From Actinostola sp. cb2023 (Eukaryota; Cnidaria; Anthozoa; Actiniaria; Actinostolidae), in NCBI GenBank assembly GCA_033675265.1, contig JAUJYZ010000595.1:1-64000 (forward strand): DNA of 64,000 nt. The letters are read 5' to 3'. A program made the translations under genes and the position numbers. Positions 34,480-45,600 of the stretch are shown one piece after another (within the stretch, counting starts at the first letter, position 1; each line of letters opens with the position of its first letter). The notes below the pieces were generated by a model that was not told the DNA's origin, did no database searches, and saw only the letters and a program-made list of their open reading frames with translations.

Positions 34480-35107
34480 CTAGCCGAACAAATCTAGACA
34501 ATGATCTGATAATTTTATCAGCTGCATGTCATCACAAAATTCCATCACACTCAGCAGATTTGGAACAAATCATTGAGGATTATCAAAGTAAAGCAAAGTC
34601 TATGTTACCTGAGCAAAATGACTATCCCTATCTTAGCAACCAGAGGCAGAATGTGAGCCAATGCAAATCCCCAAAAGCAATCCAGAACCTGTGGGCACCA
34701 TTCACAATTAACCATGCAACTGCAAGCTCTCGTCCTCAGACACCAAATATGTACCAAAGAACAACCAGCTCTCTTCCCCAAAGTCAGTCACCCTTCAAGT
34801 TATCAACATTGCATTGGACGGTGCATATCCTGGTCCACAAGGCCCAATGTGGCAATCTCCAACTGGAAATGTGAATTTTAGATGGCAGGGATCTTCATAT
34901 AGAGCACAAAGAGGAATGCCATACAGTAAAGAATATCATCAGAGCCCACCATTGTCAGAGAGGAAACCATCCCAACAGAGGCATGCACAAGAAACCATCC
35001 AGTTAGTCTCAACAAGGCAATTTAGGTCTAATAGAAAGCGACTAAGTTATAACACCCAGTCATCAATAAAGGCTTGTGGAGAGAGGTTCAGGAAGTCGCT
35101 CTGTTGA
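34480..35107 (+). pseudogene. Unrecognised coding-like remnant
   Basis: An open frame from 34480 (NLDNDLIILSAACHHK, LEQIIEDYQSKAKSML) shifts near 34800 into GPQGPMWQSPTGNVNFRW and RKPSQQRHAQETIQL, ending near 35104. The Gln/Ser/Pro-rich composition looks like a low-complexity protein or a retrotransposon first ORF. It lies just upstream of the LINE fragment and could belong to it. Confidence 0.3.
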
Positions 35108-35191
35108 GACACAGCTACCAATGTTGGTTCAGATGATAGCCCTCCAGATAGTCCTGAGAAACAACAATTTTGCAATGATGATTCTCAGTCA

Positions 35192-36280
35192 TTGTTGAAG
35201 GATTCACAGAGCTTCAATTATGATGAATGGGTAAAATATCAAAATAATGCATCAAGGGAAATTGTACACAATGATAATTTGGGACTCAAGGATTTTTTGA
35301 GATGGGCTGGAATAATTCACGCAATACCATCGACATGGAAGAAACAAATAACAGAGAATAGAAACGCAAATGATAATGAAGTACAAACTAAAAAATGCCT
35401 GCAAATAGAAAACAAAAAAATAGACATAGATAAAATAAGGACAAAGCAAATATATCAGTGATTTATTAACTTGAAATTCAGACCCCCATCCTCCCAAAAC
35501 AATATAGGCAAGAGAATCAACCAGGACAGTCATTTGGATTGGAATGAAATTTAAAATAGAATTTATAAAACCTCTATCGATACATATTTAAGGTATTTTC
35601 AATACAAGAATATTAAATAACATATTATATCTAAATTATGACCGTCATCGTTTTAAAATACTTGATCACTCCTCTTGTTCGTTTTGTTCGCTCTATCCTG
35701 AAACAATCGACCATCTATTTGTTGAATGCATGGAATCTAAGAATTTATATTTTGAAATAAGAATTTGGCTTATGAATTTTGAACTTCAACTTCCAGAATC
35801 TAACATTAAAAATATCATACTGGGTGTTGATGATGTCATGACAAATTACATAATATTGTTATATAAACTCTTATTATATAAAACAAGAGAAAAAGGAAAG
35901 ATACCATCCTTATCACAATTTAAGAATTTTCTAAGGTATCATAAAAACATAGAATATAAAGTGGCCAACAAAAAAAATATTATTCAAAAACACAATAGTA
36001 AATGGAACAAATTATCTTCTGCAATGATGTAATTCTTTACACTGGCAAGAGCACAAGACAGTTTTTATTTTATTGTTGTAGTGTAGTGTTGTTGTGTTAG
36101 TGTTACTGTAGTATTATTGTAGTTTATTGCAGTATCATTATAGCATTATTGTAGTAATATTATAGTATTGATTGTAATATTGTAAGAATATTTATCGCAA
36201 TAAATATATTTATCGCAATAAAAATATTATCAACAAAAAATAAAAAATAAAAAAAATAAAAAAAAATAAAATTGGGCAAA
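35192..36280 (+). mobile_element. 5'-truncated non-LTR retrotransposon (LINE), ORF2 C-terminus and tail
   Basis: Two frames are visible: GLKDFLRWAGIIHAIPSTWK, then YLRYFQYKILNNILYLN followed by CSFCSLYPETIDHLFVEC. The latter is the zinc-finger-like region at the end of many LINE reverse transcriptases. A stop near 36030 is followed by ~200 bases of AT-rich 3' sequence and an A-rich AATAAAAAA tail near 36236–36270. Reverse transcriptase catalytic motifs are absent, so only the 3' end is present. Confidence 0.75.
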
Positions 36281-36329
36281 TAGATTAAATAAAAATGAAA
36301 TGACAAGAAAAAATGTGTTGTTCATGTTG

Positions 36330-36700
36330 GTCTATTTGAATATTTCGGCCATCATCCGATGGCCATCAACTGCAATAGTGATAAACGTGAATTATTGCAT
36401 AACATATAAAGTTAAAGCTACAATAAACTCAGGGGAGTTGATTGTCCTTGTTCGTTCAACATTGGACTAAGTTCTTTTATGAATAGCGCCTAAGATATTT
36501 TTCTCTTCTGGCTTGGTGTAAAGCGCTAAGATACTAATTTGATCTCTGCATACCGGGGTGTGGTCTAACTTCTTCGAATGTTTTAGGATGGATGAATTGT
36601 TGTCACTTCCACTGTGGTCTTTTACCCGCTCGTCCAATCTCCTGGCCGTTTCTCCTACATAGAACTCCATGCAATTTTCATTTGGGCACACTACCTCGTA
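36330..36700 (-). mobile_element. Penelope-like element fragment (GIY-YIG endonuclease)
   Basis: The - strand reads FYVGETARRLDERVKDH, SSILKHSKKLDH and KKNILGAIHK. After a one-base shift it continues IKELSPMLNEQ. This matches the C-terminal GIY-YIG endonuclease of Penelope-like elements. Downstream, CGGATGATGGCCGAAA resembles a decayed hammerhead core, as carried by their long repeats. Confidence 0.75.
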
Positions 36701-37021
36701 AACTACATCATGTGTATGTTACATCCAGGGATGCTACTCTCTTGCCTCTCAATGTCAAAACATCAATCATCACCACACGAAATAATAAAATTACATCAGA
36801 GTAATGTTGACGTAATGCCGACATAAATCTTAGCTTTAAGAATATTTATACTCCTTTACGCCCCGTAAAGTTAGTCTTTACGACATCTTTACGCTTCAGC
36901 GTAATGCGAGATAAACGGTTAAATTTAAGCATCTTTACGATGAAGTGTAAAGAGGAATAAACCTAACCAGTACGTTAACCGTAAAGCTGGATATTTCTTC
37001 GGTATTCCCAATCTTTACGAT

Positions 37022-37300
37022 TACGTAAATCGCGCGTAATTCTGAGTAATTCCGATCTTTATAGAGTACGTAAATCGCGCGTAATTCTGAGTAATCCCGA
37101 TCTTTATAGAGTACGTAAATCGCGCGTAATTCTGAGTAATTCCGATCTTTATAGAGTACGTAAATCGCGCGTAATTCTGAGTAATCCCGATCTTTATAGA
37201 GTACGTAAATCGCGCGTAATTCTGAGTAATTCCGATCTTTATAGAGTACGTAAATCGCGCGTAATTCTGAGTAATTCCGACCTTTGTAGAGTACGTAAAT
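37022..37300 (-). repeat. 45-bp tandem repeat, six to seven units
   Basis: The unit GATCTTTATAGAGTACGTAA + ATCGCGCGTAATTCTGAGTAATTCC repeats almost perfectly, with C/T alternation in a fixed position. Because 45 is a multiple of three, the - strand stays open and would encode YVLYKDRNYSELRAI repeats. Real translation is unlikely. Confidence 0.9.
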
Positions 37301-37400
37301 CTTTATATTGTATGTAATCGCTCGTAATTTTGTAGAATTCCACATTTTATTTGTTACGTAATTGCGGTTCATAAATATAGTAAATAAACTTGACAACATT

Positions 37401-39008
37401 CATAGTTCACAGGTGCGTTTTAACCATTTATTGGCATTGGAAATGTTCTTGTAACAAGATATAGAATATCTACAATTATTGTGATTTATGAACTGTAACT
37501 TCCAATCCCATAAAATAATACTAAATCTTGATCGAACCGTGAACACTTCGAGATCGTTATTTTCCGTACTTTCTACTGCCATATAACTTCTCAAATACGC
37601 TGAGCTATCAAAAATTCGTATTTCCGATTGCTTGGCTCAAGCCATTCTCGTATCAAGACTTACAGCATTCATTATCGAAGTGTTCACGGTTCGAGTGTCC
37701 ACACTGTAGAATTTACCTGAATAAGTGCAATCATAATGTGATCAAATAACCTTCCACCAAAAAAATATTTGATATAGAAAATGATGTCAATTTAAAACTG
37801 AGCCTGACAGGCCATTGTGAAAGTAATATCGACTGCGAAATATTATCTCTATTCACTGATCTAGGCCAGGCATGACAAAATATTTGCTACTCTTCTAATG
37901 ACTAAAATTTTCCAAGTCAGTAACTAATTTATCTTCGCCGGATTATACTGTAGTTTATCAAATCATCCAAGAGTTCGAATGTATTACTCAGTACATGACA
38001 TTATCGTTCATTATGACTCTTTATTATCATCCAGTTACTGGTATTGTAATCTACAATCTAAATATTGTAGTATAAAGTAACTATCAAACAGCACTAACGT
38101 ACTGATAACTATCTACCAAACTAAATTATTATCACAGTTAACCTATTTCAAACGACAGTCATTTATAGATTACCCAGCTTGTGAAATCTATCCTTTGGTA
38201 AACAACGAATAATCATGGTCAACTGAGTTGGAAGTGATGAGGACTCTTGTGTCTTGTGACTCTCAAAAGCCAATAACTTCGATACCTGTGAAAGTTTCAG
38301 TATTTATATTCATCAAGAAAGTAATACAAGACAATAAAGATAGAACAAATCGACTTATACAACGTGAAATGACGCGTCCATGAGTATTTGAACCGATCGA
38401 ACTCCCGAAGGAATTTAACACTTCAATCGAAGCGAAACGTTCAGTTGCAAACAGTTCGAGTCTAGATAAACTAAAAGAAAGATAGAAACTCAAGGAAACT
38501 TACCTATTTGAGTAACGTATACAATCGTGTGAAAGGCTTGAAACCAAAGATAAACCTGGGCGCTAGCAGCATACAACCGTCCGCCATTGTGATGTGTCAA
38601 GAAGAACGGATTGACCGCCAAAAATTCAAATCGGTCACACACTGCACACGTGCCACGTTGCCACGTGACCGCTAGGGGTAGGGGGTCAGTAGAAGAACAG
38701 TTTCTTGCGTTGTTATTCAGCCTGCCAGTATCCAACTTCAAATATTACTTCAAATAACTTCAGACAATATCTCGGAAGAAAATATTCCCGTCTTCATTAT
38801 GTATAGGGTTGCGTAACTATAGATATTTACAGGATAATATCGAAAATAAATAAATCGTTTGAAAATCGCGATGAAAGGCACACGACTTCGTATTTTTTGT
38901 TTTGACAATTTTAGTAAAGTTTTCACGAACGTCTTGCATGCTGATCAATCACTTCTAGTTAGATAGTTATGGGTACGTTGGTGATGATTACCTTTCAGAG
39001 ATGGTAAA
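37401..39008. other. Interior of the TTTACG element, no recognised gene
   Basis: CGAACCGTGAACACTTCGA (near 37533) has an inverted partner near 37676. Two - strand frames around 38263–38741 are open but match nothing I know. Confidence 0.4.
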
Positions 39009-39690
39009 GATGGAAATTACGATGTCTTTACGCTGGCTTTACGACAGCACAGCTTTACGCGTCTTTAAATCACTAGCGTATTTAAAAAAGCTTCTCGAAA
39101 AGCTATATATATGCATATTTACGCTTGCTTATAGATGCGTAAATAAGACATGTAAGACACCTTTATGGTAGCTTTACGCATTCAAGTAAAGATGGAAATT
39201 ACGATGTCTTTACGCTGGCTTTACGACAGCACAGCTTTACGCGTCTTTACTCGTCTTTAAATCATTAGCGTAAAGCTTTTTGAAGAGCTTTATGCATATT
39301 TACGCTTGCTTATAGATGCGTAAATAAGACATTTAAGACACCTTTATGGTAGCTTTACGCATTCAAGTAAAGATGAAAATTACGTACGATGTCTTTACGA
39401 TGTCTTTACGCTGGCTTTACGACAGTACAGCTTTACGCGTCTTTACGTGTCTTTAAATCACTAGCGTAAAGCTTTTCGAAAAGCTTTATGCATATTTACG
39501 CTTGCATATAGATGCGTAAATAAGACATTTAAGACACCTTTATGGTAGCTTTACGCATTCAAGTAAAGATGAAAATTACGATGTCTTTACGCTGGCTTTA
39601 CGCTGGCTTTACGACAGCACAGCATTACGCGTCTTTACGTGTCTTTAAATCACTAGCGTAAAGCTTCTCGAATATCTTTACGCAACATTA
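39009..39690 (+). repeat. ~180-bp tandem repeat, four units
   Basis: Each unit contains AAATTACGATGTCTTTACGC, a GACAGCACAGC stretch, TTTAAATCACTAGCG and TTTATGGTAGCTTTACGC. Units differ by small duplications of CTTTACG-containing pieces. It is the right subterminal array of the element at 36847–39710. Confidence 0.85.
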
Positions 39691-39789
39691 CGCTAAGAGT
39701 AAAGAAGTATAATTTCTCTATTTCGCGTGGTGCATCTACCAAGCACAACAACTTTCATCCCGTTTTCCCGTTAACGATAAAACTCATTT

Positions 39790-41121
39790 TTGCATTTAGA
39801 AACAGAGGATTCATAAGATGAGGACACTGATGTTATGATGCAGCAGGAGCGGGAACTCTCTAAGATCGCAAATAACCTCCCAAAACCACACAACACAGTT
39901 ATAAGCAAATCCTTTATCAGCAAAGAATCAAGGATCTGAGGAATATTGCTGATTACTTACTTGTCGAAGGTATGTGGTGGCAATGGAGAGATGATAGGTC
40001 AGTTGAGTTTCTTGATGGTTATGGGGAAGCATATGCAAAGCCTTGTGGTCCAAACATTAACCACTTCAGATCCTCATCAATCAAGAAAGTGCAAGAACAC
40101 CTGGCTTGAGTGTACAAAGAGCGCAGAAAAGACCTTGTGATGAAGATGGAAAATTAGTATTCAACTGTCAAGGTAATACTGTTGAGAATATAGAAATGAG
40201 GTTGAGTGATTCAAGTGTATTTTTACAATAACAGCCACTGTCAATAAGAGTACATACAATGAAAATGGCGTGGTCACTCGAGCACGCAGACAGCGTGCGC
40301 TTGAATCAGTTTTTCTTTCAAATTTCTTTGTCGTTTTGTCGTTTTCGGTGACAAATTTATTATAAAATAAATTAATAATAAAATTTTACTCTTAAGCTTC
40401 ATGTACACAATATATGTTTTGACAGATCAATCTTTGAAACAACAAGAACACATATACCAAGAGATTTCCAAATAATAATTCGAATTTAATTTTAAAGCTA
40501 CATGTATGAAAAACCTTCAGGCTATGTATTTGCTGTAACTCTATATTGCATGGGATACTGGTACTATAATTTTAATCACTGTTCCAACAGTACATTGTCT
40601 GGTGCATCTTTCAAATACTTATTACATTGTATGTATGACAGATGAATGCCAACAAATGCAACCAGACGACAATAACACTGATTTCTTGCTCTTAAGTCAA
40701 TCAAGGTAAACACTAATATAAAGTACATAAATAATAAATAAATAATAAAATAAATTTAACATTTAATTTTCATTTACATAAACTATATTTAAGTGTTTGA
40801 TTTCATTTTGTATGTACAATGTAGGTCAGCAACAAGTTGTCCAAAACAGCAAAGGCCTTACAAAGTGTGTTGGGAGAAACTGAGGAAATAACGAAATTTG
40901 AAAAACTCAAGAACAGCTTGTCGCACAAGTCTCACTCTTTAATTAGTGGATATGAAAGCCAGCTTACAAAAGTGAAAATAATGGTTCTAAAGGATGTGAA
41001 TGGTATAAAGAAAGACCTGAACGATTGGGACAAAAAAAAATTCATGAGTATAAGGAAGCAAACATATCTACAATCCTTCAGCAAGAGTCCTGGAAAATTA
41101 CTGTTGACCTCGTGTAAATAA
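39790..41121 (+). pseudogene. Scattered coding-like remnants, family unknown
   Basis: Open pieces include MWWQWRDDRSVEFLDGYGEA with KPCGPNINHF near 39970–40105, ECQQMQPDDNNTDFLLLSQ between splice-like signals near 40640–40706, and a Lys/Ser-rich frame at 40837–41121 containing KFEKLKNSLSHKSHSL. Stops break the first piece. They may be exons of one decayed gene, but I cannot link them. Confidence 0.25.
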
Positions 41122-41189
41122 GATGCATGTTTATAAAGCCTTAATTTATATAGTCATGAATATATATATATTCTCTTGTATAGTACATA

Positions 41190-41425
41190 TAACATGTTTA
41201 TATATACTTTAGTTAGCTTACTGTAAACACATGTAAAAATAGTATTCTCCTATACATAATACATATTTAATTGATACAAAACATAAGCTATATACTTTAG
41301 CTTACTGTAAATACATGTAAAAATAATATTATCTTGTAAATAATAAATATTATCTTGCATCTTATACAAAATATATTAACTTAGTACACATTAGTTTAAG
41401 CTTACTGAAAATATTACATGTAAAA
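41190..41425 (+). repeat. Imperfect AT-rich tandem repeat, ~95-bp unit
   Basis: AGCTTACTGTAAACACATGT and variants occur three times (near 41216, 41302 and 41400), each followed by AAAATAGTATT-like sequence. Confidence 0.7.
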
Positions 41426-41643
41426 TTATGTCCAAATAATGTTTTAGCCAAATTCTAATTTCTATGGTGAGACTGTAACATTTTATAAATCAAGTTTACA
41501 TAAAGTCTTGTAAACAGTTTATTCAACATGTACGATGATTTCAACATAACATAACAATACTTCGTGTACTTGACATAGAATATGTAATTCAATAGAAACG
41601 ACAAAATAATCGAATGGGTATACAAAAGAACGAAGCTATTAGT

Positions 41644-42053
41644 CGAGTAGGAAGAGGGGGTTCCCATGCACCCATGTGATATATTTTTCTAACTTACATT
41701 TTTGTAATCTTTAGAGTGTCCAGAAAACGAATTCCGATGTTCCCATTTCGAAATATTGTCCCAAGGTCATTATTAAGGCTTGGTTTGGCGGCCATCTTGG
41801 ATGGCACTTTGGCGGCCATCTTGAATTTCCGAAAAAAATCAATACTAACACTAACTTAGAGGTACACATCATACAGACCCCATATTTAGTTTGATAGTGT
41901 AGGGAATGAATTAAAAGGGTTGGTTTCATCATTTATACATTTTAACTCGAAGAATTATCAGATATTTTAATTTTAATCTAACCTCAGAATCTTTCAAAAT
42001 AGTATGTACATATACACTATAAGATTACTATGAGGTCCATATAATCAGAAAAC
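41644..42053 (+). repeat. Left terminal inverted repeat of the Academ-like element
   Basis: Pairs with 48249–48662. The inner edge is GGTCCATATAATCAGAAAAC. Confidence 0.9.
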
Positions 42054-42690
42054 AATTTCCAGAGTTTCTATATAATAATGACATGAATTGGAGGACACCA
42101 TACACATAAATAATATATTATTGCTATAAATTGCAATCATATAATTGGATTTAAAAAAATAAGACATTTATATCACTGATTTTTTTAAGGAATGAAACAG
42201 ACGAAGTAAATTTATATCCATGAAAAGTAAATAATAAAGGCTTACTTCGGATGAAACTTAAGTTATTTGCAGGCATAAAACGTTGATGACAATAAATAAA
42301 GATTATGTATGTATGCTAATATACATATTCATAGTGAATATATGTAAATAAGAATGCTTGTTTTTGTTAAAACAATGTATGCTTTGACATTATGTTTTGT
42401 GATATAATTTTAGTTTTCTGATTAAATCTTCGAGATTTACTCTGAGCTACATAGTTAATATAGTTATTGGGCCAGAATAAGAAAACTAACAGCTTAACAT
42501 ATTGAATTAAATAATTTGGTATCCCTGTAGTACTCTTTACCGTGGGGAACTAGTACCTACTCAGCATGCATTGCAGGATACCTAGAGGTCGGCCATTTTG
42601 TATTTATCAGTGCTTCTCTTTTCTTTCTGTAAGTATGGACTCTAAATACGTCGATATTACCTAGGTTTTATTTTCTTTCGGCGGATTATC

Positions 42691-45600
42691 ATGCCGCCAA
42701 AGTCATTAAAACGCAAGATTGATACAAGTTGTGAAGAAGATGTAGAATCAAAGCGTCTCGCTGTCAGTGTCAGTTGCATTTTACATGTGAGTGGCATTCA
42801 GCATGGTGATTTCATACCGCTAAGCAATGTCAAGGGATCTGCCACTGACAAGCTAGTTCAGCTACATAATATTCGTGACAGGCGACTCATCGAACCTCAA
42901 GATTCCCCCAATCGCATGGAAGATGTTTGTAATCAGATTCCAGATAGTCTTGTTGGTGCAAATCTAAAAGCAATTGGTTATCACCGAGGATGCTACCAAA
43001 AGTTTACTAAAAACCAGGATCGCTTGAAGATTAGTGTAACATCCAATGATAGAGCCTCAATAACTCGCTCACCTCGTAAATCCTCATCGGCGTCTGACTT
43101 GCGGCTGTTTCCTGCAACATGTATCTTCTGTGAAAAGCTTGAATTCAAACTGCAAGGAAAAACTGAGCGATGCGTAATGTTTGCAGTATTCAAGGACAAT
43201 ACAGGAGCAACGAGGGAGCCTACTTGGAAGCAAATCGAGCCTCGTGCTCTAGCACTAGGAAATAATCGTCTACATCGTATGGTGCAAGACCAAGACTTGT
43301 TTGCGAGAGAGGCCCGATTTCACCCGTCCTGTCGCAAAGATTTCAATTTGAAATACATCAATTACTTGCGTGATACAGCAAAAGCTAAAAACCGTTCCGC
43401 AACTGACACAGAACAGGATCGTAAGGCATCTGCACATCTGAAGGCATTTAATATTGTACTTGATTTTATTCAGGACAGCGTTATTGAGCAGAAAGAAGTT
43501 GTACAACTTGCATCGCTGCGTATTCTCTACATTCAAGAGTTGGAGAGAAATGGATTTCCCAATCCAGAGTACAGAAGTGAAAAGCTGAGGGCTAGACTGG
43601 AGAACCATGACATTCGCGAGCTGATTGACTTTGCCAAGGTCAATCCAGGTGATAAAGGCTGTATCACCTATAACCTTGTCTACAGTGCTAGCATATCCGT
43701 TGCAGATGCGGTAGTCTATGCATATAAGCTGGGATCCAAAGACAAGTATGAGGATGTAGCACTACTCCTTCGCAATTTAATCCAGCAAGCGTTCAAACAG
43801 TCTAAGTCACTCCCTTGGCCTCCTTCAGCCGACGAACTTGAAGTCAACTCGACAGATGAAATCCTCCCTCCTGACCTTGTGAGGTTTCTCAACTACGTAG
43901 TCTCTGGTGATGAAAACGAGCGGAAGTGCGAGAAGACTAGACGCATCGTGCTTTCTATAGGCCAGGTATATATAACACAACCCAGCTCAGCTTGTTGTGT
44001 ATCGGTAATTTTTTGTAATTGGTACTCACTCTCTTTGCTGTTTCAGGACATCTGCCGCGCTGTAACAAATGGAGAATGGAAGATGCCAAAAACACATCCT
44101 CCTCTGCACCACGTTACGGCACCTATACCGAAGTAAAACAACTTACCACCATCCTCAGCAGATTGGGTCACTGCGAGACATATGACTTCGGCTTGGAACT
44201 TGAAACTGCGCTGGCCAAGGCCCTTGATGAAGTATCCACTTCCCTTACTCCCCAGATAATTACTGGAGAAGGCAATAATGTGTTCCATTTCGAGTGGGAT
44301 AACATGAACAAAATAACTACAAACATACATGGATCAAACGTGGTCAACAGTGCTGGTGGGATCATGATACAGGAAGTGAAACCCGGATTTGATGCCAAAA
44401 ATGATCGAACGCTCCCTCTCTACAAGCGGAGCACGACCCGCGCCCTGAAGGTGGATACTCCTGAGACCCTGGCCCCTGTTCATATCTACAGTCGAGTTGG
44501 ACCCAAACTTCCCGAAAGAGCCATGTTTACTATGCCTACTGTAAACAGTGAAGTGTACTTGAAGTCTGTCAAGGAGTACCAAGTTTGGATGCTTGCGAGG
44601 GTCGTAGGGAGCAGCGGAGTGAAGCAACTTGTCCCAGGATTTGGCGGCTTTGTATCCGCTACTGGCACCAAGCCGGTCAGAAAATCAACCATCGAGTATT
44701 TTACTCCCATCAATCAGCCTTTCACAGAATACTCAGTCATCAAGGAGCTGCTCAAGCGGTCAGAGAATGCCACAAGGGAGGTGGGTCAGGAGTATGTCCT
44801 AAATACCTTCGATCTTGGTGGCTGCATGAAGGCCCTCCCTCTCATTTGGAAATTCCCTGACGAGTACAAGAAGCATGTGGTGTTACCAGGGCCTTTTCAC
44901 ACTGGCATGAATTACATGGGCATGGTTACTGGAAACAAATGCAGAGGTTCAGGATACTCTGAAATCCTAATTGAGGCTGGACTCGTCACCAGTGGCTGTC
45001 TGACTAGTGTTCTGAAGGGTAAGGCATACGCTAAAGCCTTGTTTTGTCTGAAAACAGTCAGTGAAGCCATGGAGAGGTTTTTGTTTGAGAGATTTGTTGA
45101 GGAAGAGGAAGTAGAGGTCAACAACCCTGCGGCCTTGCTCAATCTCGTTCAAACATGCAATCGTGAGACCCTCGACCTTGCATTACAAGACCCTTCCACT
45201 ATTACCATCCTCGAGAAGTACGTGGCTTATCAGGAACAGGTGCGCGCTGGCCACCTCGGCAAGACTGCCACATTCTGGCTAAGTATAATAGACCATACCT
45301 GTCTGATTCTAATGCTGCAATATTCAGTGAAGACTAACAACTTCGCCCTTTTCCACAAGTGCAACGGAGATATGGCCAACCTCTTCTTTGCATATGATGG
45401 ACCAAACTACTCCAGGTAACTAACTCCTTAATATTAGTTTGAATATTAGTTTGAACATTACCTTGAGCATTGATTTCGATAACTGAACGTACAGTGATGA
45501 ATAATACTTACATGCAACCTGCATTATCTGCTATCCCTTCACAGGTTCTTGGTGTGGCTAGATTTGTTCTTGACGAATATTGATAAGTCTCACCCTGGAG

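Larger units (their letters stand above)
36847..39710. mobile_element. Non-autonomous element with TTTACG subterminal repeats (tentative)
   Basis: TATACTCCTTTACG (36847) and the inverted GTAAAGAAGTATA (ending near 39710) bracket a unit whose two ends are dense in CTTTACG/CGTAAAG on both strands. The middle (37400–38990) lacks them and holds no recognised gene. Clustered subterminal repeats are typical of CACTA and some hAT elements, but no transposase is present. Confidence 0.5.

Noticed and set aside
37022..37300. CRISPR array
   Set aside because: Units are contiguous 45-bp tandem repeats without unique spacers, in a eukaryotic, intron-bearing context.
36935..37399. 154-aa - strand protein with 15-residue repeats
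   Set aside because: Produced by the 45-bp satellite; no start context, splice sites or conserved flank supports a gene.
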